Assembly: GCA_019054805.1 (NCBI GenBank)
Contig: JAHQIY010000020.1
Location: 744,001 to 808,000, forward strand
From: Brachionus manjavacas
Taxonomy: Eukaryota > Rotifera > Eurotatoria > Ploima > Brachionidae
DNA: 64,000 bases
Direction: 5' to 3'
Made by a program: the position numbers and the translations under genes
Notes under the pieces: model-generated
Database searches by the model: none
What the model was told of the DNA's origin: nothing
The model's input: only the letters and a program-made list of their open reading frames with translations
In this document: positions 56,601-64,000 of the stretch, one piece after another
Layout of the letters: the number at the start of each line of letters is the position of its first letter
Numbering within the stretch: position 1 is the stretch's first letter

Positions 56601-59600
56601 TTTTCGAATTTGGACGCAAATAGGCTGCGACGATGGGTCAAGGGCGTGCTGGGAAAAGCATTGGCCACAAAGGCGGCCTCGCACTCAACGCCAGTCAACT
56701 TGAGTATTTCGCTCATGTACTTATCCTGGTCCATACTTGCGCTATTTATTGAGGAGTCCTTGAGGTCGACGTGCGCGCCATTATTGGAGGTTTTGATGAG
56801 AGCGCCAAGAAATCCCTTGGCGTGAAAAGCGGAGCCGCGCAACACAATCGAGTTGAGACGCGGATGCTTCCACACGAGCACAGGCAAGCGATTTTGTCTG
56901 TGACACTTGGCATTTTTTCTCACACACTCGTCGCTGGTCAGCCTGGGCACCAAGAACACGCCGGGCAAACTCTTGGCCAGCTGATAGCCCATGTTCAGCG
57001 TGCATATCCTGAGCTCGGCTTGGTGACGATGGTCGTCGGCAAGCAGTCCTTGTCGCAAGTAGTCCGAATAGGCGAGAGTGGACTCGATCCATTTGAGGGC
57101 ATGGGCCGAGTCGAAATGCTCGTCGATGACGGACAGCGAGTCGAGCAGGTCGTCGGGCTCGTCGCTGAGCTCGTGGTCGCCGCTTCGCTGGGCCGAGGCT
57201 TTTCGGCCCGTTTCCGGAGTGCGATTGACGCCAGGCTGCTTTGCGGTCTTTGACATTAGGCCGGCTTTGCGCAGCGTGGACTTGGCGAACGTGCGAAACA
57301 CCTCGGCTCTCAGGTCCACTCGGGCCACTGTGTCCTTTTTGGACACGGCCGCCGAAGACAAAGCGATGGACGGCGCGTCAAACTTGGCCACACTAAACAC
57401 CTCGTAAACACTTGCCGGACACTTGTGCTTGGCCAGCGCGCTCTTGAATTTGTCGACGAGCTCGCCGGGCACACACTCGTCAAAGTAAATGTTGCACAGT
57501 TGAAAGGTGCTCGATCGCATTTGCACACCGTTGGTCAGAACACAATTGGAGTGGTCGACGAGCTTGTGGGAGGCGGTGAGGCGTTTGTGTTTGATCAGGG
57601 CCGATAGGGGAAACGACCGCGTCACCACCAGATCGGCAGAGTCGTTCAGAGGAAGGCCGCGAAACATGAGCCGATAGTTGGTGAAGAAGAGAGCGCCCTC
57701 GGCAGGCAGCAGTGGATGAGCGCGGCCGTCCGGCACCAAGTAGCACCGGAGCGCACTCGGCTCGAGCACTTGTTCGCCCGGCATCAACCACTCGGGCCTC
57801 AGCTGCTCCACTCTGGGCTTGTGTCTCAGCGGCACTAGTTTGGAGTGCGTGTGCACCGAGTCCAGCGTTTCGATTTGCATTCGGATCACGTCGCTCAAAT
57901 TTTGATGCAGCAAGTTCTTCTGCTCCTCGCTCAAACATGCCTCCATGCACACACGGTCCACAAACTTGCCAATAAATTTGTAGGCCGCTTGTGCACTCTG
58001 CTCTTCATGCTGTTGGTGCTGTTGGTGCTGTTGGCGCTGTTGTTCGTGGTGGTGGTGGTGGTGGTGGTGTTCTGCTAGACTGGACTCGCTGCCGTTATAA
58101 GACAAATTGTGTGTCATGTCGAATGATTGGGTGCGCGACACGGACACAGACGGGCTGGCACGGTCCGATCTGAGTCGGTCGTTGATGTCGAGCGGTATTT
58201 TCATGTTGACCATTTGGGTTATGTAGTGGAGGACGTGGCTGCGCACAATGCCTTGTTCGTTGCGGACAAAGGCGTCGCGTTGGTCGGGGTCGAGCAGCGG
58301 CCACTGTTCCATTTGTTCGCCGCATATTTCCAGCGCCGTCTTCTCGCTGGGCCTAAAGTGGAGGAGGAGGGCGGGCGGCACGTCGGCGTGGGCCGTGTGT
58401 GCCGCCGCGGCTTGTTCGGCCGCGAACTCCTCGTTGCTCAGATACACGGGCCGGATGGAGCGCTGCACGTCCGTGTAGAAGGCCATTTGCCAGAATAGCA
58501 TGTTGGACCAGACGTCGTGTTGCTGTATGCGCGTGTACACGCACTGGTCGATGGTGTTGTTGTTGAGCTTGCGGTAGAAGGCGGACGAGAGCGGCAGAAC
58601 GAAGTAGGCCGTGTGAATGTGGCGTGTGTCGTTGTGCAGCGCTTCGTTGAGCAGCGTGCACACGTACTCGAACTGGTCGTTGTTCAGGATCACTTGGTTT
58701 TTTTTGACGTACAATTGGAGAGTGTGGCACAAGTGGAGACGGGCCTTGGCGCTGCGCAACGCTCTCAGCGTGCCGTTCACGCTTTTTTTCGCCTCTTTCA
58801 AATTGTTCTCGAACAAAAAGTGCACAAAGTTTGCCACCGTGTCCAATTTGCGCGCCACCAACTCTTCATTGCGGTCGTTTGCGTCCGCGTCGCTCAGCCC
58901 TATCCTCTCGTTTATGTTGAGCAAACGGGCCGACATGTGGCCGATGCTGTGCACTGTTTGAATGGGCGGACCGTACGGCACAATGTGCTCGCGACACAAG
59001 TTGTTTTTTTGCGACGACAATGCGGACAAATCGCCGGTCGACACGTGATTGAGCCGCTGCGACTGTTGATGCGGCTGTTGATTGACGTGTTTGTGGAGGA
59101 GAGTGGCGGTGATGTGGGCCGAGTCGAGAACGGGAAAGGGCTCGCAGTGGATGCGTTTGTAGGCGTCGGCAGTGGCCGGCTTGAACTTCGAGTAGCTGTG
59201 CAGCGGCGTGTTGATCAAATGGGCCTTGAGTGAACCAGCGGTGGAGGTGGTGGTGTCGGTTTTGTTGTAGTAGGGGTACTCGTAGGCGAGGAGTTGGTCG
59301 GCGATGCGGGACAAGTGCGTGTAAATGAGGCTGGTGTTGGACGAGTAGTAGGACGAGTTGGTGGCGTTCAGGTCGGTGTGATGGGCGGCCGACTCGGCGA
59401 GCATGTCGGCTTGGACGCGCGCGTACAAATCGTCGAACACGTCGCACGTGCGGTACGACGGTCCGCGCTCCTCAATGAACCGCTGAAACGACATCGAGTC
59501 GAGCACTTTGTTCATGAACTGGTTGCGCAGCAGGTCGTGGTGGCCCAGAAAGCTGGCCTTGTCGAAGCAAATGACGGGCCGCGGGTTTATGCGCACTATG

Positions 59601-60916
59601 AGCAAGCAGTAGCGGTAGCCGGCGAACAGCTGGGCGAACATGCGCACAAACACGGCCCGGATCAACTTGTCCATGTGCACTTGCTCATGCTGCTCGTGCT
59701 GCTGCTGCTGGTGATGCTGGTGATGCTGGTGATGCTGGTGTGGTGCGGCCGGGCCGAGGCTGAGCTCGTCGGCGTGCAGCACGTCCCGCTTCACGATCCA
59801 ATAGAGCAGGTTGAGCGTGGACTCGTGCAAGTGAGGCGGCAGGCCGGCGTCGATGAGGTCGGCGACGGCGGACGGCGTGTGCACCAGGCCCGAGTCCAAG
59901 TCGACCTTGACGCACTCGCCCAGCGACTCGTGGTGCATTTGTTCGATGAGCGAGCGGAACGACGAGTGCACGCCGATTATGTAGGGAATGGGCGCAGCGG
60001 GAAACTCGAGAAACGAGCCGAAGCACGGCAACACCGGCACATACACGCCCGTGTACTTGAGCGGAAAGAGGAGCGAGTCGAGAGCGCGGCTCGCCTCGTA
60101 CAGCTTGTTGTACGACTTGGAGAAAAAGAGCACTTTGAAGTCGGCCATGATGGCGCACACCAAGTTGATCAGGTTGCCGATGCCGATGTCGACGAGCAGC
60201 CGATAGACGCTCGAGCCCGTCGACGCCACGCTCACGCACGCCTGCGACTGCACCACGTGTTTGTCGTCGGCGCCCAGCGAAAACTGCGTGCACATGGCCG
60301 TGCCCGGCGCTGCCACTTGCACCGTGAGCAAGCGCGCGATCACTTGCTCGAGCAGTTTGTTGTCGTTGTTGTGACGCTTGTCCACGTAGCACGCGTAGAT
60401 CAGACTCAAGCACGACTTGAACAAGTCGGCGTACTCGACACGCGACACCACCACTAGGGACTTGGGCGCGTACACCCGGCTCGGCTCGATCGGACGCTCG
60501 CCATTCCCGTTGTCGTCGTCGTGGTCATGGTCATGGTCGTGGTCGTGGTCGTTGGAGTGGCCGAACGGCTCCAAAAAGGTCAGGCACGCCAGGTACTTTC
60601 GCTGGCCGGTCACGTCCGTCAGCACCGAGACCAGGTACGTGGGCGACTCTTGTTTGGTGCACAAGTACCAGCCTTTGTGCGGCTGACAAAAGCACTGGAT
60701 GTTCGAGTCGAACTCGTTGCTGAGATGGTCGTGGTCGTCGAGCGGAAATCGTTGGATTATTTTGGCGCGGCCGTCCGCTCTCTCGTCGTCCCCGCCGCCG
60801 CCGCCGACGTCCATCGCCACCGACGTCCTCGACTCGTAGCCCACCACTGCGAAGTAATCGACTAGTCGCGTCGTCGTTCCGCTCATTCTCATTTCTTCAG
60901 TGTTCACAATGTTCAC
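44617..60916 (-). CDS. SBF2: SBF1/SBF2 (MTMR5/MTMR13) DENN-myotubularin pseudophosphatase
   Basis: A Rab exchange factor and inactive myotubularin that pairs with active MTMR2-type phosphatases in endosomal phosphoinositide control. Exons read 60916-56494, 52235-51937, 50286-48645, 45695-45336, an optional 21-nt exon 45281-45261, and 45158-44617; all phases agree and give about 2428 residues. Order: DENN (RLVDYFAVVGYESR; VLFFSKSYNKLYEASRALD), GRAM (GALFFTNYRLMFRGLPL), and the myotubularin domain split over exons 1-3 (YIICEKNQVK; SVMVCLEDGWDLTAQ). A C1 zinc domain bridges exons 3-4, and a C-terminal PH domain follows (TYAGYLKKQGALFKQWKERY). The phosphatase loop lacks the catalytic Cys and Arg of active enzymes. 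Exon 1 is GC-rich with His/Gln/Asp runs (residues 123-133 and 393-409, for example). The start may instead be Met11 (60886), since MSGTTTRLVDYF fits the family N-terminus. SBF1 versus SBF2 is undecided; the symbol denotes the family. Confidence 0.92.
45261..45281 (-). other. Candidate 21-nt microexon of SBF
   Basis: On the minus strand TTTTATCAG precedes and GTAAGC follows a 21-nt segment that would add EITRIFD between the C1 and PH regions. The flanking exons join in phase with or without it, so it could be a cassette exon. Strong splice signals on both sides support it. Confidence 0.5.
46222..46660 (+). mobile_element. pogo/Tigger-like transposon fragment
   Basis: TA is followed by CAGTCTATCCTCGATTTTGT at 46231, resembling pogo/Tigger terminal repeats. 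Some 280 bp later an open stretch reads NHNEESNSNDSEDLVDDMEI and then KKIMALECIDT before a stop, which resembles the acidic C-terminus of Tigger/jerky transposases. No right terminal repeat was found. A strongly deleted copy in the large SBF intron. Confidence 0.5.
46923..48569. mobile_element. TIR element with 103-bp arms, split by a LINE
   Basis: 46923-47025 and 48467-48569 are inverted repeats, identical over the outer 77 bp and with only two mismatches in 103. They begin GGGTCTAGTCCATTAGGTGA. Each arm contains several GTGAAC/GTTCAC words that could fold back within the arm. TTGTT flanks both ends and may be the target duplication. Removing the inserted LINE (47103-48415) leaves a MITE of roughly 330 bp. 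Superfamily not identified. Confidence 0.75.
47100..48415 (+). pseudogene. L2/CR1-like non-LTR retrotransposon, 5'-truncated
   Basis: The best-preserved element in the window. The open frame starts inside the RT domain (PLFKKGDKSTASNNRPVSLT), continues through KAFDTVPHRRLIAKLKAYGF, SGVPHGLVIGPLLFVLYIND and the catalytic YADDTKIF, and reaches a single in-frame stop at 47919. It continues in the same frame with RDLGVIFNTNLKWKNQV and LTFVRPLLEFAVPVW. An internal deletion then joins LERIQRR directly to NRTANIWNSLPNQLVEAP. It ends in ACT repeats just before 48415. AAATG at 47098-47102 and 48416-48420 is a plausible target duplication. Not functional as it stands: N-terminus missing, one stop, one deletion. 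Confidence 0.88.
50777..50998 (-). CDS. Possible small gene inside an SBF intron
   Basis: A 73-residue frame, MSKMAALVLLSKKNHAPILP onward, with better amino-acid balance than the noise frames nearby and an ATG in purine context. It lies on the SBF strand within the intron between exons 2 and 3. No family is recognised, and no splice signals, promoter or repeats support it. It could equally be a transposon scrap. Confidence 0.25.
   Translation of the reverse strand: MSKMAALVLLSKKNHAPILPYKKKPWRSCSKWISDKFNVYVCSMSHTDILLYGLIISSFELRLKKTSIPDIDL
51245..51385. repeat. Small inverted repeat in SBF intron
   Basis: GAATTCCAAGCTCTGCAAAAACT at 51260-51282 is repeated inverted at 51348-51370 with one mismatch. 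The CTGCAAAA words recall the dispersed repeat at 2215 and 55264. It may be the remains of a short foldback element. Confidence 0.5.
51590..51630 (+). repeat. Hairpin-ended retroelement tail
   Basis: GAAC-TTTA-GTTC at 51596-51607 is followed by AGTACAGATAAACAAATATA. Same layout as 25237, 53807 and 54502. Confidence 0.5.
52896..53010 (-). pseudogene. Unidentified coding-like C-terminal fragment
   Basis: In the SBF intron, on the minus strand, a clean stretch reads LIAQKSRDKLRNYNKSYRDE, then VQDVYERLYDRLMY and a stop. It is preceded by an acceptor-like CTATGGTAG and followed by an AATAAA signal near 52870. No upstream exon was found. It could be the end of a retrocopied or transposon-encoded protein. 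Confidence 0.3.
53580..53852 (+). repeat. Retroelement 3' end, copy A
   Basis: An open stretch KLVDEYKAGFESRYDEYPTP ends in TAG and is followed by an AT-rich trailer. It terminates in the stem-loop GAGC-TTTG-GCTC (53807-53818) and an ACAGATAAAGCAAACAAATA tail. Segments 54280-54540 and, inverted, 62150-62385 share the end-of-ORF and trailer sequence. The ORF end suggests a non-LTR element, but the part present is too short to classify. Confidence 0.65.
53890..54240. repeat. Composite of two dispersed repeats
   Basis: 53895-53950 is an inverted copy of the GCCGA..GGAAAGTCTAAT repeat seen at 2160 and 16270. 54015-54240 is a direct copy of 3640-3840 with extra bases. Their adjacency here suggests one longer interspersed element. 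Confidence 0.55.
54280..54545 (+). repeat. Retroelement 3' end, copy B
   Basis: Shares the ACTCCA..GTATAATTGCTAT trailer with copy A at 53640-53670 and ends in a GAG-CGTAAA-CTC stem (54502-54513) followed by GGTACAGAAAACAAAAAACA. Truncated at its 5' end. Confidence 0.6.
55040..55180 (+). repeat. GTA-repeat and retroelement tail
   Basis: A short run of TAG repeats (55047-55061) is followed by a GC-richer segment with GGGAGACTTGAGTCTCC, itself a stem-loop. It ends in CCAATTTTTGG and TTCAGTACAAAAGAACAGAA, similar to the other hairpin tails. Probably the end of another retroelement copy. Confidence 0.4.
55230..55390 (+). repeat. Dispersed repeat, copy of 2214-2290
   Basis: GTCTGCTAA..GCGTGCAAAA.CTCTGCAAAATGCA is shared with intron 4 of DHX34. 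In this copy, CAACATTCAGAGTTGCATCA before and an inverted TGCAACTTTGAATGTTG after suggest that it sits within a small inverted-repeat element. Confidence 0.6.
55723..56357. mobile_element. TA-flanked TIR transposon with decayed coding interior
   Basis: Left end TGTGTAACAGTAAATTTCTA and right end (inverted) TGTGTTACCGTAATTTCAAA start terminal repeats of about 70 bp that also share CTACTGGTCTA/TTACTGGTCTA, with TA on both sides. Inside, on the plus strand, an ATG at 55907 opens NPEPSNEDLPVDDIIDKANS, then NNARDSQQKQAQKC and VRNILQKVAKIPVVM in shifted frames. The interior therefore once encoded a protein, transposase or captured, that I do not recognise. In the SBF intron between exons 1 and 2. 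Confidence 0.65.
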
Positions 60917-61313
60917 TGTGTTCGCAGTGTTCGCAGTCTCGGCTCTACACTAGTCGGAACGATTCGCAACCTGTGTGTCTCATGTGCTCTTTGCTCTACT
61001 GCCGTGTGTCCTTTGTGTGTCCTTTGTGTGTGCCCTTTGAGTGTCCTGTGTCCAATTGTGATGCCGATTGATTGATTAGTTTCGATTGGATTCGATTCAG
61101 TTCGATTGGATTCGATTTGTTCTCTTGGATTAGTTTTGAAAGTTCAATTCGATCTAAAGCAGAAGAAGAAGAAGAAGAAGAATTAGTAATTGTTAAAAGA
61201 AATTGGCAACAGCATCAACAATAATGCTAGCTAGGAACATAAATAAATAATGTGTTTAGATTTGATGTGCATTTGAGATTGTCTTACAACAGTTAGCAGT
61301 CAATTGATACAAT
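60917..61313 (-). promoter_or_regulatory. Probable 5' leader and promoter region of SBF
   Basis: Composition drops quickly from GC-rich exon 1 to AT-rich flank. The segment contains short direct repeats, including GTTCGCAGT and CCTTTGTGTGT-type words, GATTCGATT-type repeats at 61075-61120 and an AGA-repeat at 61160-61180. No TATA box is evident. Read as leader and core promoter from position only. Confidence 0.4.
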
Positions 61314-62150
61314 GGTCAACACTGGTCTGTCAATAACGGCATCTGAATATAGACTCTTGACGTCATTTAAGGCCAATGCCACTTGGGCAAAGGAGAAAAT
61401 GGAACTTTTTTTTTTTAAATAAATAAAAACCGATGATGTTACTCAGAAAAAAATTGATTTCTCTTCTTATTCATATTTTATAAACTTAGATTTGAAGTGA
61501 AAAAAATTTGAAATTTTTGTCAATTGATTAAAAAAATTTGTTTTTTTTCAAATAAAAAAATTATTTTTGTTCTTTAGTAAAATTAAAGACGATTTTATTC
61601 AAAAAAAAAAATTGGTCAACACTGGTCAGCATTTGAAATTAGACTCTTGATGTCATCTAAGGCCAATGCCACTTGTGTAATGGAAAATTAAGAATTAGTT
61701 TTCTTATTTGTTTTTAGACTTGGATTTGAAGTGAAAAAGCTTTAAATTGAATTTTTATCAATAGATAAAAAAGATGGTTTCCAAATAAAAAATTAATTAT
61801 TTTTGTTTTTACCAAAATTATATAAAGACGATTTTTTGAAACATTTTCTTAAATTGGTCAACACTGGCCTGTCAATTACGGTATTTGAATATAGACTCTT
61901 GATGTCTTTTAATGTCAGTGCCACTTGGACAATGGCAAATAAAGAATTAGTTTTTAGTTTTTTTTTTAATTAAAAACGGATGATGTTGTTTATGATAAAA
62001 TTGATTTTTTTTTTAAATTTTAATTGATTGTTTTAATTTTTAAACAAAATTAAATAAAGACGATTTTTTAAAAATTGTCTTGAAATTGGTCTGTAAATTA
62101 CTGTATTTTAAATTAGACTCTTGATGTCATTTAATGACACTTGGATTATA
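61314..62150. repeat. Four degenerate tandem copies of a 240-300-bp unit
   Basis: GGTCAACACTGG (or GGTCTG) followed by a TAGACTCTTGA.GTCAT block and GCCACTTGG begins at about 61314, 61614, 61856 and 62088. The sequence between the starts is also partly shared (AAAGACGATTTT near each unit end). It lies just upstream of the SBF 5' end. Only the first copy has a perfect TGACGTCA (61358-61365), a cAMP-response-element core. Confidence 0.7.
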
Positions 62151-62385
62151 TTTTGTTTGTCTGTACAGAGCCAATACTCATTCAGAAAAAAATTAAAAAA
62201 AAAAGAAAAAAGGATGAATAAATTTTAGAAATAAAAATAGTTTAGTTTTAATATTACATGTTTTAATATTTGATAGTTCAGGAAATAAAAAAAGAAACGG
62301 GAAGGCAACAGATATACCGTGGAGTCGGGTTTTTGATATATCTTGATTCGAAACCTTCTCTATATTCTTCCATCAGTCCAAAGAC
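62150..62385 (-). repeat. Retroelement 3' end, copy C
   Basis: On the minus strand it reads GGTTTCGAATCAAGATAT and ACCCGACTCCA as in copy A at 53610-53650. It ends in the stem GAG-TATTGG-CTC (62179-62168) and TGTACAGACAAACAAAATAT. This is the third copy of the family, inverted. Confidence 0.6.
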
Positions 62386-62939
62386 AAATGGAACTAAAAG
62401 TCTCAGTCCTGTCCCAGCATATCTCTCACTCAACTCAAAAAGTTAAAATTAAAAATTAGTTACTTTTCTTTAGATTAAAACAAATTTTTTTATTAAACTA
62501 ATTTATAGAATCAATTTAAGTTAGCTCAAAATGAATGTTTGTACTAAATGAATTATGTACACTTATGTCCATTATTTGAAGTTCTGTAATACTTGTCCTA
62601 TTTGTTGTGAAAATCTATTACTTGTGGTGATTTAATAAAATATGTGTCATTTGAAATATGCTTGTGTCCCGAATGACTTTTGACTTGCCATAATTATTGT
62701 AATTAAATAATTTTTTTTTTAGTATTTTTTTTAGTAAAAATAGATTATATTTTAAGTGAATGTTTTTGACGTAATTCTCAATTCTCTTAAGAAAAAATAA
62801 ATTTTTTCGAATTTTTAAACTTTTTTTTCAATGTCTGCTATTTTTCAATTCACAGATTGATCTCATCTGAATCAGATAAATAAAATTAAAATTGTTTCCA
62901 ATAAATTAAGCATAATACCTTCGTGGGCTCAATTAAAGA

Positions 62940-63180
62940 TTAAATTTCTTAGTCAGCCTTGCAGCGAAAAAAGCACACACAAGCTCCAAATCCTGCAAAA
63001 CAAATTCTCTACATTAAAAGCTGTATTTTAGGCAACATTAAACCAGTTATTGATTAAAGGCTATACTGATGTTTTTATTAAAAAATATAAAAATCGGCGA
63101 GTAAAGTCATCAATTTCTTTAGTTCCAAACAATTTATTTAATAAACTATTAAAATCGAATAAATTTTAATCTAATTTTGG
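62940..63180 (+). pseudogene. Possible Jockey-like RT C-terminal fragment
   Basis: The plus strand gives KLQILQNKFSTLKAVF and later NRRVKSSISLVPNNLFNKLL, interrupted by stops. This resembles the QNK..LR region at the end of Jockey-type polymerases. Weakly supported. The remainder to 64000 is AT-rich with nothing recognised. Confidence 0.35.
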
Positions 63181-64000
63181 TAATTTCTTACTAATTTTTT
63201 ATTTAAACTTTTAAATCGCTTTTATTTAATTTTGTATATTAACCCAAAAATTTATGCATCTAAATTTTCATGTGTTTATTTAGCGAAAAAAATCAGAAAA
63301 ATTCTAATGGCGGAAGGAGATTTACTCAAAGGTTTTTTAACATTGAAAAATAAGCTACTATAATATATCTGCTATTGTTCCTTTAGACTAAGTGATTTTT
63401 TAAAATTATTTATTTATTTTCATTTATTGTACTGATTGAAATTATCTTTTGTTTGCTCTAAATACATCGTAAAATAATTATCGTTATTCATGGCATATTC
63501 AGAATATTTTTAGATAAAAATGGTAAAAATTATAATTTTTTCGGATTGTTTTCTAACTTACAGGGAAAAAAAAACTTTAAATTGATTGACGTTTTTAACA
63601 AAATTAATTTTAATTTTAGATTTATTTGTTAAAAAATTGAGAAAACACAATCAGAAAAAAAATAAACTATATTGATTATTTAATTTTACATATGAAAATT
63701 GGAATAAATCTAAATAATTTATTTTTATCTTACTAGAGACGAATTCTTTCCACAAACTTTTTGATTTTTAACTTTCACTATATCAACTGAAATTTAAAAG
63801 AAAACTTTAATTAATTATATGTGTTTTTTTCTTCTTCAAATTTCTGATTCTATCCAAGAGGATAAGCAACGCTTTAAATACATATCTTAATTCATTTAAT
63901 TAATTGTATTATTTAAAAATAAATAGAGAAAAAAGATGAAAAATCTTTATTAATTTTTTATACTAATATTTAACTGAAATTTTTCTTTCCACTGACAAAA

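Noticed and set aside
57000..60900. Many long open frames on both strands over SBF exon 1
   Set aside because: Shadow frames caused by high GC content; only the minus-strand SBF frame shows domain similarity.

Overview
This window looks like nuclear DNA from an AT-rich, ciliated invertebrate animal. The evidence is standard-code genes with many short GT..AG introns (about 46-60 nt), a few long introns packed with transposon debris, and metazoan orthologues including nephrocystin-1, SBF/MTMR5-13, DHX34 and a heparan-sulfate sulfotransferase. A small lophotrochozoan or gnathiferan such as a monogonont rotifer would fit, but that is inference; nothing in the sequence proves the phylum. No bacterial, viral or CRISPR features were seen. 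Exon joins below were read by eye: splice signals, phase continuity and remembered family conservation agree, but there is no transcript evidence.

Layout. 351-10899 (+): DHX34 helicase in nine exons. 13118-11107 (-): ACSF2 acyl-CoA synthetase, convergent with DHX34. 14947-13973 (-): secreted PAN/apple plus expansin-like protein. 14948-16958: repeats and a LINE relic. 16959-17459 (+): unknown protein. 19742-21332 (+): DDHD-domain phospholipase. 21333-29503: repeat-rich stretch with a long inverted repeat, two LINE relics and two near-identical repeats that bracket an SPSB3-like gene (27713-27030, -). 30436-29504 (-): prohibitin-1. Then a tight head-to-tail set on +: POLR1F (31747-32385), GCAT (32588-34193) and NPHP1 (34389-42553), each about 200 bp from the next. 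The 5.2-kb first intron of NPHP1 hosts an intronless antisense sulfotransferase gene (35498-34593) and a nested pair of palindromic repeats. 43207-43611 (+): small gene with 26-residue repeats behind a TATA box. 60916-44617 (-): a very large SBF1/2 (MTMR5/13) gene whose first exon (about 4.4 kb) is strikingly GC-rich, while its introns hold several transposons.

Functional links are loose, as expected for animal genes: mitochondrial proteins (ACSF2, PHB1, GCAT), RNA metabolism (DHX34, POLR1F), membrane and lipid trafficking (DDHD, SBF), cilium (NPHP1) and matrix (sulfotransferase, PAN/expansin). The most useful leads are an RFX X-box-like site 79 bp upstream of NPHP1, a non-LTR element nested inside a terminal-inverted-repeat element in SBF, a family of hairpin-ended retroelement tails, a 21-nt cassette microexon and a C1 domain in SBF, and the duplicated repeat around SPSB3.
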